From Dactylorhiza incarnata (lineage: Eukaryota > Streptophyta > Magnoliopsida > Asparagales > Orchidaceae), in contig JAWHQI010000040.1 of NCBI GenBank assembly GCA_033032865.1, positions 11,763,001 through 11,827,000 of the forward strand: a DNA stretch of 64,000 nt, written 5' to 3'. Below the pieces are notes generated by a model. That model did not search any database. It saw only the letters and a list, made by a program, of their open reading frames with translations, and was not told the DNA's origin. Shown piece by piece: positions 1 through 11,043 of this stretch. Each line of letters starts with the position of its first letter. Within the stretch, counting starts at the first letter, position 1. The translations under genes were made by a program, and so were the position numbers.

Positions 1-949
1 GTCAAAGATAAACGTGATGGTTAAAAACTCACACTTAAGCAAGAAGAAGAGCTAGTATCAGTAATAACTACCATAAAAAAATGTGAGAGTGACACCCCCA
101 GACTCGAACTTGAAACAACATGGTCACTCTCAACTAGCCCAACACCAAATATATAACTTCATTTATTTTTATTTAAGATTTTCACAATTTTCTTATATAA
201 ACACCCTCATAAGCAATGGGCATGCCACTGATAATACAACTTTCAACACAAATAGCATGATCAAATTTTAAATGTAGCTCGAAGCTAAGTATGTGAGGAA
301 TAAAAGCTTTTAAGCTTTGGTGAAAGTGGGGTGGAGGTGAATATCAAGGAACATGGTGTAAGGCTCAACATGGGTGATTAACAACAATGAATATAGGACC
401 GGAAGCATAGGCTTAAACTGCCCAAAGTAATTCATTTAAGTAGAGTTAATTAAAATTTTGTGCACAGACCTCGAAGCTCGCTAAGGGCGAGTTCTAGACA
501 CCGAGAAAGGACATCCTTTCATCGTGATCCAACACTACACATCTAGCGCCACTACACACGGCTTTACACTAGCGTTGGACATGACCGCGTTCTAATGAAG
601 AGTGGATATAAGCCTACGATAATTAGCGAAAAGAGGGTGTAATTAGCATATGCAAAAAATTTAATTCTATAACTTTTTCTACCCAAGAACACAAGCACTC
701 GACTGGGAGCACTGTACGAGTTTATGATCTAATACCAGAATCATTTTTAATTTTTAATGAAATCTAACTTAGAAACCAATAAATAAATAGAAAAACATGG
801 AATTAACAATTATTCAAATCCTAAGAGCTTAGGTACAAAATGAGACGCATATACGACAGAAATTTGATTTTTGGGGGCAAAAATATGCTAATAGAAATGC
901 AACAATAAAGTGTGTTCGGGCAAACGAGCGGTCAATGATATGCCAACTA
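1..949. other. Non-coding, LTR-like remnant (possible 3' LTR of element E)
   Basis: I see no gene in this stretch. It is AT-rich and only short chance ORFs occur. It lies on the outer side of a minus-strand polypurine-like tract, so it could be the 3' LTR of old element E, continuing left of the window. I could not align it convincingly with the other candidate LTR of E (from 22608), so this is inference. Confidence 0.3.
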
Positions 950-990
950 CCCCCCCCCCCCCCCCAACTTAAATATGACATTGTCATCAA
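950..990 (-). other. Polypurine-tract-like 3' end of a gypsy element (E)
   Basis: On the minus strand the sequence reads GACAATGTCATATTTAAG followed by TT and a run of 16 G. Gypsy elements of the Athila/Tat/Ogre kind often end their internal region with a similar 'GACAATG...TTTAAGTT+G-run' block before the 3' LTR (recalled from family knowledge). The G-run has probably expanded by slippage. Orientation agrees with the zinc-knuckle gag and the primer site at 21122-22601. Confidence 0.45.
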
Positions 991-1119
991 TGCAAATAAT
1001 CATGATGAATTAAATGAGGGATGCGGGAAAGATTTAAAAAAAGGGTAGAAACTTGTTACCCATGCCTGAGAAAGGGGTATTCCAAAAACGATAGTGAGAT
1101 AAGGCCCAAGATGGCATGC

Positions 1120-1124
1120 AACTC
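1120..1124. repeat. Target-site duplication of element A, left copy
   Basis: AACTC precedes the LTR start. AACCC follows the 3' LTR at 19994-19998, and also the first LTR at 2714-2718. The single C/T difference is a transition. This supports 1125-19993 as one insertion. Confidence 0.7.
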
Positions 1125-1454
1125 TGTTGGGTATTGTATCCACAATAGCCTAGATTTATGAGAATTCACCCTTGAACCAAGTTGAATTGCTAGTGTATTT
1201 GATGTTGTCTTTTAGCTATGTTCTTGCAGGTTGTTATTGCCAAGTGTAGACCAATGTCAGATCACAATGGGTCATTAAACACAGTTTCATGCAATGTAAT
1301 TCCTCATTGTGTGGAACATGGTGTTGACTCATATGTGATCTCTCTATTGGGATTCACTTCATTTTCAAGACCCTTGAAGCTTATGAGTTGGAAGAGTTGC
1401 TGGTGTCCAAGAAAAGGAAGAAGGGAAAAGTTTAGAAATTTTTCTAAGTGTATT

Positions 1455-1857
1455 TCTCGAGAAATCACTTCATCTCTCGAGAAATCTAGTTCATTTCTCG
1501 AGAAGTCTTCTTTGTTCTCGAGAAATCCTTTTCAGAGTTCAAGTTTATGCTTTCTAATCTATTTCTCAAGAAGTCTCCTAGTTTCTCGAGAAATCAAGTT
1601 TATTTCTCGAGAAGTTGTCTTTGTTCTCGAGAAATCTTCTCAATTGTCCAGTGAAGTGTTTCTAAGCCGTTTCTCAAGAAGTCAAGTGTTCTCTCGAGAA
1701 ATCAAAGCTATTTCTCGAGAAATCCAATTGTTCTCGAGAAGATCTCTTCAAGTTTTCCTGAAAGCTTTTCCAAGCCCTTTCTCGAGTTGTTGCAGCCCTT
1801 TCTCGAGAAATCAATTCATTTCTTGAGAAATACATTTTGTCTCGAGAAGGAATTTTT
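1455..1857. repeat. Array of TTTCTCGAGAAA palindromes in U3 of LTR A
   Basis: Thirteen exact CTCGAG cores, mostly within TTTCTCGAGAAA or TTCTCGAGAAG, are spaced about 20-60 bp apart, with three degenerate copies (CTCAAG, CTTGAG). Each unit is its own reverse complement, so the array can be read in either direction. Spacers differ, so this is neither a simple tandem satellite nor a CRISPR. The array ends about 130 bp before the TATA box, where enhancer-like sites would sit. Confidence 0.9.
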
Positions 1858-1989
1858 CTTCAGGTCCTGTTTTAAATTCATTTCTGACGGTTCTTTTATT
1901 TTCATCTGACGGAGTCGACGGCACGTGTGTCGTTGTTTAAGGTTATTTCTACCTTAATTCAAGGACACTTTACCGTTAGAATATATTGT

Positions 1990-2020
1990 TATATATGACT
2001 CTTATCAGCTCTTATATAAA
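1990..2020 (+). promoter_or_regulatory. TATA region of LTR A
   Basis: TATATATGA (1990-1998) is shared with the 3' LTR (19279-19287). The partial LTR has TATATAAGA at 2792-2800, probably the ancestral form. A second TATATAAA at 2013-2020 occurs only in this LTR. Transcription would start about 30 bp downstream. Confidence 0.55.
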
Positions 2021-2327
2021 CTTAATTCTATTATTCAATCAGAAAATTGAGAAAGAGTCATCACCTTCTGCCATCGTTGAAGATCGTTCTATCTCTCTCT
2101 CATTCAGCCGATCCTTTTGGAAGAAAAGATTCGACAAATCAGTGCTCTCATCATCTACTAAAGTTTATTGGATCTTGTCGAATCCTAGAAGGTTAGATAT
2201 GAGATTTCAACCTCTCTTCCTCAACATCAAGGCAAAGTTCTTCAAGTCTCAAGTAGGAAGAAGATTACAGTATTTCAGATCTGAACTTACTTTTGTTGAT
2301 CATTTATTATACACAATCTCTATTGTT

Positions 2328-2470
2328 TGTAGGAGATTTATCTCCGAGTTGTAGGAGGGTTATCTTCGAGTTGTAGGAGGGTTATCTCCGAGTTGTAGGA
2401 GAGTTATCTCCGAGTTTGTAGGAGATTTGTCTCCGAGGTGTAGGAGTGGTGACTCTGAGATTGTAGGATC
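2328..2470 (+). repeat. Short tandem repeats in the downstream half of LTR A
   Basis: Six to seven imperfect copies of a roughly 21-bp unit of the form TTGTAGGAG..TATCTCCGAG. The same block recurs at 3125-3260 and 19617-19760, so it is a fixed part of the LTR. The unit contains the inverted pair GGAGNNNNNNTCTCC, which could form small hairpins in the transcript leader. Confidence 0.75.
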
Positions 2471-2713
2471 ATTCTTGATCCGAGATTTAGTGAAGTAGCC
2501 GAGGTTATCCGTGGTGCTAGATTGGCGAGGCGGGAAAGTGGAGTACCCAAGATCGGGGAACCACTATAAAATTCCTTGTGTCGTTTGTGCTTGTGATTTG
2601 CTTTCTGTGTTCTCATTTTATCATGTTTTTATTCCGCAAATGACGCAGATATCACCTATTCACCCCCCCCCCCCCCCCCTCTAGGTGATTTAGGTAGGCA
2701 ACTAGATACTTCA

Positions 2714-2787
2714 AACCCAATTTTCCAAAAGAGTACTGACGTAAATAATCGGGACCTGTCAGGTTATCTCCTCCAAAAGAGTACTGA
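2714..2787 (+). other. Duplicated flank and filler between two LTR copies of A
   Basis: Bases 2714-2772 repeat, with about three differences, the 59 bp that follow A's 3' LTR (19994-20052). Then CCAAAAGAGTACTGA (2773-2787) repeats 2725-2739, and the sequence enters a 5'-truncated LTR. Host flank therefore sits inside the element between a full and a partial LTR. This is the signature of a repair event that copied the 3' LTR-flank junction. Confidence 0.85.
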
Positions 2788-3492
2788 TTGCTATATAAGA
2801 CTCTTATCAGCTCATATCTAAACCTAATTCTATTATTCAATCAGAAAATTGAGAAAGAGTCGTCTCCTCCTGCTATCGTTGAAGATTGTTCTCTCTCTCT
2901 CTCATTCAGCCGATCCTTTTGGAAGAAAAGATTTGACAGATCAGTGCTCTCATCATCTACTGAAGTTTATTGGATCTTATCGAATCCTAGAAGGTTAGAT
3001 CTGAGATTACAACCACTCTTCCTCAACATCAAGGCAAAGTTCTTCAAGTCTCAAGAAGGAAGAAGATTATAGTATTTCAAATCTGAACTTACTTTTGTTG
3101 ATCATTTATTGTACATAATCTCTATTGTTTGTAGAAGATTTATCTCCGACTTGTAGGAGGTTAATCTCCGAGTTGTAGGAGAGTTATCTCCAAGTTGTAA
3201 GAGAGTTGTCTCCGAGTTTGTAGGAGATTTGTCTCCGAGGTGTAGGAGTGGTGACTCCAAGATTGTAAGATCATTCTTGATCTGAGATTTAGTGAGTAGC
3301 TGTTGTGCTAGATTGGCGAGGCGGGAAAGTGGAGTACCCAAGATCGGGGAACCACTATAAATTCCTTGTGTCGTCTGTGCTTGTGATTTGCTTTCTGTGT
3401 TCTCTTTTTATCAAGTTTTTATTCTGCAAAAGGCGCAGATATCACCTATTCACCCCCCTCTAGGTGATTTAGGTAGGCAATTAGATACTTCA
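2788..3492 (+). repeat. 5'-truncated second LTR copy of element A
   Basis: Matches LTR A from its TATA region to its end (compare 1986-2713). It lacks the palindrome array and keeps TATATAAGA at 2792. It ends at ...GATACTTCA directly before the primer site, so it is the remaining part of the original 5' LTR. The C tract here is only 6 long. Confidence 0.87.
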
Positions 3493-3494
3493 AT

Positions 3495-3505
3495 TGGTAT
3501 CAGAG
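3495..3505 (+). other. Primer binding site of element A
   Basis: TGGTATCAGAG lies two bases after the LTR end. It is the usual complement of the 3' end of initiator tRNA-Met in plant copia elements. It primes minus-strand DNA synthesis and fixes the LTR boundary. Confidence 0.85.
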
Positions 3506-3570
3506 GGTCGTTGTTCATTGCTAAGTTAACACCTTGAACAGGATCCATCCATTGTAGTTGCTAGCAAATC

Positions 3571-5890
3571 ATGGAAAGAAGCAAGGAATCCTCCTCGTTA
3601 AAGCTGCCTATCTGCACAAAGGCTAACTTTCCCATGTGGAAAGAAAGACTAAGATTTTACATGGAAGCCGCAGATCCAAGAATTTTTCATGTTGTGGAAG
3701 AAGGCCCTCATGTGCCTATGGTTGCCTCTACAATTGATCCAATTGTTCAGGTGTAAAAGAAGATGATGGATTTAACCAAGGATGAATTTGCCATCATAGC
3801 CTTGGACAAAAAGGCAAAGAACATAATTGCCAGTGCAGTGGATGATTTTATGCTACAAAACTTAATCCACTACAGATCTGCCAAGGAAATATGGACATCC
3901 TTGATTGTCCTCATGGAAGGTACCGAAGAGGTAAGGGATGATAGAATATCTCTACTCAACCAAGAGTATGAGGCCTTCAAGCAAAGCAAGAAGGAGTGCA
4001 TAGCCATTTCTTATGAAAGATTTTTCAAATTGTTAACGGTCTAAGAAATTATGGCCAGGAATTTACAAACAGTGAACTAAATGACAAGTTCCTGCGATCC
4101 CTCATGAAAGAATTGGATAGCAAGATCATTGCTATTAGGGAGTTTGGAAAGCTACCAAACATTGACCCGCAGAATCTGTTTAGGATGTTACTATCCCATG
4201 AGCTGCAAATGAACATCCGCAAAATTGAAGAAGATGGGAATCAGACCTCAGGCACGGAGAGGACCTTGGATCTGAAGGTCGAAATATCCAGGAAGAGCAG
4301 AGTTGTGTCTCCAATAAGGGCACAAGAGACTGATGAAGAAGAAGAATCAGAAGCTGGCTCTTCCTGCTCTGAAATGTCAGATGGGAAATTTTCTCTAATT
4401 TCCCATCAGTTCAAGAAACTGCTAAGCAAAAGAAGGCATAAGAAGAACAAGCCATCCTCCTCGGACTACAGACATTCTCGTCGTGATGGTGATCATCACA
4501 GGAAAGGCTCAAGTAGCCATGACATGTATAAGTCTAAACCGAACAAACATGTTTCTTCAGACATTGTTTGTTATTGTTGCAACAAGCCAGGGAATATGAT
4601 CGTTGATTGCCCTCACAAGAAGAAAGAGGTTGGAAAGAGAGAAGAAAAGAAATCCACCCATGGAAAAAAGAAAACTGAGAGAAGCTTTGTTGCCAAGAAG
4701 TCCAAAACTCTCAGCAATAGTGACTCGGATAAATCAAGTGATGAAGAAGAAGCCTACTTTGGGCTTATGTCCATGACTGATGATGAAGAAGAACCTCCGT
4801 ATAAAGGGAAGGTAAATGCTCACACCATCTTGTCTGAATCAGAGTATGCCTCAGTTGAGCAAGAGAACTACTCCTCAGATGAGGATTCAGAACTCATGAC
4901 CCAATATACTGAATTGTTCAAACGCTTTGACAAATGCCGAAAGGTCGTCAAAACCCAGGCCAAGGAGATCATGTCTCTCGAGGAAGTAGAATCCAATCTG
5001 AGGGAAGAAGTTGCACAACTTACTTCTCAGAAAGAGGAAATCTAGGTCTTGACAGACAAGATCAAAAGCTCAGATGAGCTCCTTGCCCTGAGAGAGAAAA
5101 TAATCAAAGAGCTCGAAGAACAGCTAGCTGCTAAGAAAAAGCTAGTTGAAAAGTTCTCCCAACCAAAAACTGTTCTTCCAATCATTAATAGATTCTCTGC
5201 TAAAGCAAGTGGTAGCGGATTAGGTCATGTGGTTGAATCTTGTAAATCTTCTAAAAGCATCCGAGTCAAGAAGAAAAATAAGAATGATATGAAAGCTATC
5301 GCCGAAGAGAAAGGGAATGCTCATCTGGATCAAATGACATTTAAGAAAGTTATCTTTCCTACAAATTCCTATATGATCTAGAAAGCTCATATGGTCACTT
5401 GACTAGACCAATTGAGTTTGAGCCTGTCAATGAATACAAGAGGTGGACTCGTCCCCGAAACTTTGGTGCAAGTGTGTTCAAAGCACCTTATGAGGAAATA
5501 AATTTGAGAGGCTTTGGTCCTTTCGTTCATGGACCTAGTGCAAAGAAGGCACCAACAGTGAAGATTGTTGCTCCTAAGCCAAAGGAGATAGTTATACCAT
5601 TTGTATGTTGTACTCATAAGGGATCCTCATCAAAAAGTAAATCTCCTGCCAAAACTATCGTTCAAATAGAAAAGCAGGAGAATACAAAGAAGAGGTACAA
5701 CAGATTTGATTGTTGGTGTTGCGGCAAGATTGGTCACTTTGTCGTAGATTGCTGGTTCAATTCGATTAATTTTAAGAGACCACAAGTAAACATTGCAAGG
5801 AAGACTGCTCGCAATGTTAACATTCATCGTGGTGCTCAGCTAACAAGGGACCAAGGACCCAAATTTGTTTGGGCTCCTAAGGCAAAATAA
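3571..5890 (+). pseudogene. gag: Element A gag (broken)
   Basis: Structural capsid/nucleocapsid protein of a Sirevirus-type copia element. The N-terminal part has the copia gag look (FPMWKERLRFYMEA) and is followed by a UBN2-type region. A Ser/Lys/Glu-rich and coiled-coil middle leads to two zinc knuckles. Knuckle 1 (4569-4610, CYCCNKPGNMIVDC) has Asn in place of the zinc-binding His. Knuckle 2 (5711-5752, CWCCGKIGHFVVDC) is intact. Breaks: TAA at 3754, a one-base indel near 4036, TAG at 5043 (likely from CAG) and a frameshift between 5381 and 5399. The start is the ATG 65 bases after the primer site. It ends in TAA at 5888-5890 and pol resumes in another frame. Confidence 0.85.
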
Positions 5891-7471
5891 TCTCCTTTTG
5901 CAGGTATGTCCAAAGGCCAACAGAAATCCTATATGGTATTTGGACAGCGGTTGTTCTCGGCACATGACTGGTAAAAGAAGCCTATTGCAGAATTTCATTC
6001 CAGTTGAGAACGGGCCAAAATTCATTATTGGCGGATCCGGCATGGGAATAACTAAAGGCTATGGTATGATCACTAATGGTAACGTATCCTTCTCCGATGT
6101 GGCTTATGTGGAAGGATTATAAGCATAAGTCAACTTTGTGATAAAGGATACATAGTTGATTTTTGTAAAGATAAGTGTTTGATAAAGTCGGCAGAAAATT
6201 CTGAAACGATTTTATCAGGCACTCGCTGTAGAAATATTTTCTGTTTAAACTTTCTTTGTTTAACCTCTTCTACCCTAGTGTGCTTTATAGCAAAATATAG
6301 TACATCTCTTGTTGAACAATGGCACAAGAGACTAGCACATATTAATTTCAAAACTATAAACAAATTATTTTCTCAAGACTTATTGCGTGATGCGCCAAAT
6401 GTTAAGTGCATTAAAGATAGACCTTGTCATGCATGTGTAAAAGGCAAGCAAACAAGAGCTAACTTTAAGGCATAATTGGCAAAGACTCTACCAGGTGTTT
6501 ACACCTGCTTCATATGGACTTGTTTGGTCCTTTGCAAATTAGAAGTTTAGGAGGTAAGTCTTACACATTGGTTATTATAGATGATTATTCACGTTTTGCA
6601 TGGGTATTCTTTCTAAAACAAAAGTCAGATACCTTTGATATTTTCACCATGTTTGTCAAGCAAATCCAGAATGAATTTGATTGTTCAGTGGTCAAAATCA
6701 GAAGTGACCATGGAACAGAATTTGAATCTGGGGCCATGACAGACTTCTGTGAAAGCCTTGGTATCTTCCATGAGTTTTTCTTTCCTCGAACTCCACAACA
6801 AAATGGGGTAGCTGAGAGAAGGAATAGAACACTCATTGAGGCTTGTAGAACAATGTTGAGTGACTCTTCACTACACGAATATTTCTGGGCTGAAGCCGTC
6901 AAGACTGTTTGCCACGTGCAAAACAGAGCACTCATAAATAAAAACCATGAAAAGACTCCCTATGAACTGCTAAAAGGCAAGAAACCAACCACCTCTTATT
7001 ATAGAATCTTCGGTAGTAAATGCTTTGTACTTAATAATGGGAAGCATTATAAAACCAAGTTTAGTGAAAAGAGCTTTGAAGGTATTTTCATAGGCTATGG
7101 TAGCCATAATAGAGCTTATAGAGTTTTTAATAAGAAAACCTTGGTTATAGAAGAATCCATTAACGTTGTATTTGATGAGACGAGCATGCTACAAAGTAGC
7201 TCTTCTAGTGTTTGTTGAAGATGCAGGTTCAAGACTGCAAGACTTAAGCTTGGATGAGCCAGTCAAAGTAAATACTCCAAACTTCATCAAGATCACTCCC
7301 CCAACCTCAACTGAAGAGGAAGATCACCAAGATGAAGTGCCAATCCAAGTGGAGGAAAGCACTCCAGTAGTAGAAGAAATTCCAGGTGGACCAATTGATG
7401 CCAGGAATCTAGAGTTCAGACATTTGAGGGATCATCTGATTGATTAGATCATAGGAGATCCTCAAGTCGGC
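5891..7471 (+). pseudogene. pol: Element A pol, first half: protease and integrase (broken)
   Basis: Copia pol fragment. The protease has the active-site DSG at 5943-5951 (WYLDSGCSRHMTG). The integrase zinc domain follows at 6317-6440 (H...H...CHAC). The catalytic core runs from 6514 (MDLFGP) and shows D, D (RSDHG) and E (PQQNGVAER), then the usual FWAEA block. Breaks: a frameshift with small deletion near 6120, TAA at 6473, a frameshift before 6514, a frameshift near 7200 and TAG at 7445 (likely from CAG). The frame stops at the insertion of B and continues at 14090. Confidence 0.87.
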
Positions 7472-7476
7472 ATAAG
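7472..7476. repeat. Target-site duplication of element B (ATAAG)
   Basis: ATAAG occurs at 7472-7476 and again at 14085-14089, immediately outside the two LTR ends of B. Removing B and one copy joins A's pol in frame. Confidence 0.9.
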
Positions 7477-8701
7477 CATGAAAAATTTCCGTAGATCTAG
7501 GAATGAGCGGGAATTGTACAACTCAAAGCTATAGCCAACAACCAAAAGCACATGAAGCAACACAATCTTTATTGATAATAGCAGAAATTTTCATTACAGG
7601 GCGAAGTATACATGGCAAGACATGATTTTGCCAGTACACAAAACAAAGGAGAAAAACAAAGCTGAAGGAAAGATAACCAGCGGTCTGAAACCCTGAACCG
7701 CCTGACCGCCCGACCTGGGAGTTCGCACGACTAAAAAACAAGACCGCCTGAACTGCCTGCCTGCGACCTGAACAACACCAACCGCGAACTCCGCAACCTC
7801 TCGAACTCCACTGATTCTCTCAAACTCCAGCAACCCGCACTGCAAGCCGCGAGACCGCCCGAACACCTTAGAAGAGAAGGTGACCGCTGCTGCCCGCACA
7901 ATCAGTAGAAGCTGCACCAGGAAATTCAATCAGCTAACCGGCCGGTCACAAAAAAGAGACCGTGAGAAATAGGCGCGAGCTCAGCTTACACTTTGTGGGA
8001 TTGATTTTGCTGCTACAGTGACTCCTATTAATAGGTGTGCGACCTGATCCTGTCACCACCCTATGAGATAGAGTCAGCGCCCCTTGATCGCGCGACCAAG
8101 ACCGGTCAACCCACGCGACCAGCAGAAGAATGCTCTACGCCGTGAGCTCGCTGACTTCAAACTTGGCCGGAGATCGCCACTCCTCAATGAAGCTGCGCGA
8201 TCATGACAACTCGCCCGGTCATGATGCCCACTACCTGTGTTCGCAACACGACCTCCTCCAGAGACCGCGAACACAGCCAAGTCGACTAGGGCAACAGCCC
8301 GCCAAGTCGACCAAACACTAGTGACTGCATATACTAGCTGATCGCCAAAGTACCAGCTATGCGATCATGAAACCGGAGACCGTGCGACTAAGAAGACCTT
8401 AGTCCACGCGCACCACAGGAACCTAGACAGCCATCAGACTGGACTGCCCCTTCCAGAGAACAGACCGCGTAGTTAACAGCTTAACCCGCACGGTACAAAG
8501 AACAGCATGCCACGCGGTCTCACAAACCAGACCGTGCAGCCTCACCTCGGCACCTTGGACAAAGAACGGTGGTCAAGACGAATAGACCTGCGACTAGACC
8601 AAAGAGACCAGACAGTAGAAGGAGACTGCAAGACCGCGCGGTTAGCCAGACCGCGCGACCTCCCTCCCAGACCACCAACTTCCACTTCAACATTTTCAAC
8701 A
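7477..8701 (-). repeat. 3' LTR of element B
   Basis: 1,225 bp and nearly the same as 12867-14084. On the plus strand it starts CATGAAAAATTT where its partner has TGTGAAAAATTT. Two transitions have thus destroyed the terminal TG; the TSD still fixes the end. The right end is ...TTTTCAACA. The RNase H reading frame of pol enters this LTR by about 160 bp. Confidence 0.9.
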
Positions 8702-11043
8702 CTCCCCCTTGAAGTGGGAGTTGAAAACAGCCCAAGTAAACTCCTTAGCCGAGTGAACGGCCCCTTCGCCAACGACTTTGTGAATATGTCAGCAACGTTG
8801 TCCTGACTCCGAACATGCTCGACCGAAAGAGACCCCTCCAGCACCTTCTCACGAATGAAATGATGCTCGATCTCGATATGCTTGGTCCTCGCGAGACAAA
8901 CTAGATTAGTAACCAGTTTGAGAGCACTCTCATTGTCGCCGCGGAGCAGAGTCAGACCACGAACCTCCTTATGGACGTCTCCCACCAACCTCCTAAACCA
9001 GATGGCTTCCTGAGCTGCCAAGGCCGAAGCCTTGTATTTCGCTTCCGTGGTAGAGACAGACACAGAATCCTGCTTCTTGCTGCACCATGATATAGTCGTG
9101 GGGCCCTCCATGAAGATGAATCCAGATGCTGACTTCCGATCATCCGAATCTCCCCCGTAATCAGCATCCATGTAACCATGCACCTCGAATCCCACATCCC
9201 TCATGTATAGGAGACCCATATCCGATGTCTCCTTGGCATACGTCAAAATATTCTTGGCTGCTAGTAGATGAGGCATCCGCGGTTCTGCCATATACTGACT
9301 CACCCAGCCAACTGCATACACAATATCCGACCTAGTGATCGTTAGATAAATCAAGCTCCCAACCAGAGCTCAGAAAACAATCGAATCTTGCCGAATCCTC
9401 CCCTCATCCTTTCGAAGTTTTATGGCCTTCTCCAGAGGTGTAGAGATGCACTTCCCTTCCTTCATGCTGAATCGCTCTACAATTCGCTCCGCATATCTAG
9501 CCTGGGACACCAGCACTCCACTTCCCTTCCTCTGCACTTCGAGTCCAAGGAAATGGTGAAGTTCACCCAAGTCCTTCATCTCAAACCTGATAGATAGCTC
9601 AGCCCGAAGCTTTGCTACTTCTTCCTTCGAATTCCCCATCACGATCATATCGTCGACGTAAAGCAGCACGATGACTTGAAGCTCCCCGCTCTTCTTGGCG
9701 AACAAGCTTGAGTCAGAGTCTGAAGCACCAAATCCACATAATAGGAGATATTCTGCAATCTTCCAGTACCACGCCCTCGGCGCTTGCTTCAACCCATACA
9801 GGGCCTTCTTCAGCTTACAGACATAGTTTGGAAAATCTTCAGATACCAAGCCTGGCGGCTGCACCATGAAGATATCTTTGTCAATCTCACCGTACAAGAA
9901 AGCATTCTTTATGTCGAGCTGCCAAATCTCCCACCCATAGAATGCCGGCATGGCAATAACAAACCGAACTGAAGTCATTTTTGCCACTGGACTTAATGTC
10001 TCTTCATAGTCTTCACCGTATTGCTGCGAGAATCCCCGAGCCACAAGGCGAGCCTTGTATCGCTCGATACTACCGTCTTCCTTCTTCTTAATCTTATAGA
10101 CCCACTTGCATGTCACAGGGGTAATGCCCTTGGGCTTGGGAACCAGAGACCAAGTCTCATTCTTCTCAAGAGCGGCCATCTCTTCTTCTACAGCCGAATC
10201 CCACTGCTTCACGCCTTTGGCCTTCTCAAATCTCACTGGTTCCCGCTCATCCAGGGGACCAGCAAAGAAACACGAGACAAATCTCATCATGTTTCCTCCT
10301 GTGTAGCGATCAGGGGCAATGATTATTCTCTTCGATCTCCTCAGCTCCTTCCCCTGACTTTCATTACCTTCAGCTGCTTCTTCCCTAGCTCCCCTTCCAG
10401 ACGTACTAGGAGCATTGCTCCCCCTGTTTCCTAATCCAGAAGCCTCCGTCTGAGAACTAGAAGTAGATGGACCACCTGGTGACATAGGCAGCTCCACCTG
10501 AATATTTTCCACAACTCCCTCCTGCTCCTCCACCCTGCTTTCTGGTAACACAACACCAGAACTCCCCTTGTAAGACGTCACCTCGTCCAACACGACATCG
10601 CAAGATACAACAAATCTCCGCGTTTCCGGGTCCATGCACTTCCAGCCCTTCTTCCGATTATCATATCCCACGAAGACTAGCTTCCTTGCTTTTGCATCTA
10701 GCTTCGTCCGAAGCGCCTCTGGAACATGCACATAGCAGGTGGAACTAAACACCTGAAGGTGTGCCACACTTGGCTTTTCTTTAAACATCATCTCATGCAG
10801 GGTCAACATGTTGATGGGATTGAGAGGCATCATGTTGATGGCGTAGGCACCACAAGATATTCCCTCCGCCCAGAAGGACCTTGGGATACTCTTGGCATGC
10901 AGCAAACACTTCCAAGTCTCCGTCAGATGACGAAACTTCTGCTCTGCAACTATGTTTTGTTGTGGAGTATGCGCGCAAGTAAGCTCCCTCTAGATGTCCG
11001 CCATCCTGCAAAAACTAGAGAACTCACCAGAGGTGAATTCCCG
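8542..11043 (-). pseudogene. pol: Element B pol: integrase C-part, RT and RNase H
   Basis: Continues the polyprotein after the G-tract frameshift at 11044-11056. It begins with the integrase block HTPQQNIVAEQ (usual NG replaced) and FWAEG, then RT with YVDD at 9649-9660 and [11 protein letters not shown], then RNase H (GYMDADYGGD, DNESA, HIEIEHHFIREK, VADIFTK). Two in-frame stops are seen: TAG at 10990-10992, and TGA at 9370-9372 just before ALVGSLIYL. Otherwise the frame is open for over 2 kb. It runs past the polypurine tract into the LTR and ends at 8542. Confidence 0.9.
8702..8710 (-). other. Polypurine tract of element B
   Basis: Minus-strand AAGGGGGAG sits directly against the 3' LTR (TGTTGAAAATG). 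It is the plus-strand DNA priming site and lies within the extended RNase H reading frame. Confidence 0.85.

Larger units (their letters stand above)
1125..2713 (+). repeat. 5' LTR of element A
   Basis: Starts TGTTGGGTATTG and ends ...GATACTTCA. It matches the 3' LTR (18453-19993) along its length with scattered substitutions and small indels. U3 holds the CTCGAG palindrome array (1455-1857), then a G-box-like CACGTG (about 1922), then TATA-like sequence (1990-2020). The downstream part carries tandem copies of a roughly 21-bp TAGGAG...TCTCCGAG unit and a 17-C tract at 2663-2679. The C tract is only 6 in the partial LTR and the 3' LTR. The open frame at 1218-1826 is a by-product of the repeats. 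Confidence 0.88.

Noticed and set aside
1218..1826. 202-codon open frame on the plus strand in LTR A
   Set aside because: It is composed of repeated Ser-Arg-Glu-Ile units translated from the CTCGAGAAA array. It lies in U3 and has no homologue-like features.
1455..1857. Possible CRISPR-like array
   Set aside because: Repeats are 12-bp palindromes with irregular spacers inside a plant LTR. No cas genes are present.
1455..1857. Heat-shock elements (as in ONSEN-type LTRs)
   Set aside because: TTC and GAA halves in TTCTCGAGAA are four bases apart, not two. No run of nGAAn blocks in correct phase was found.
8074..8321. Open frames within LTR B on both strands
   Set aside because: They lie in CpG-rich LTR sequence, are short, and are not preserved between the two LTRs.
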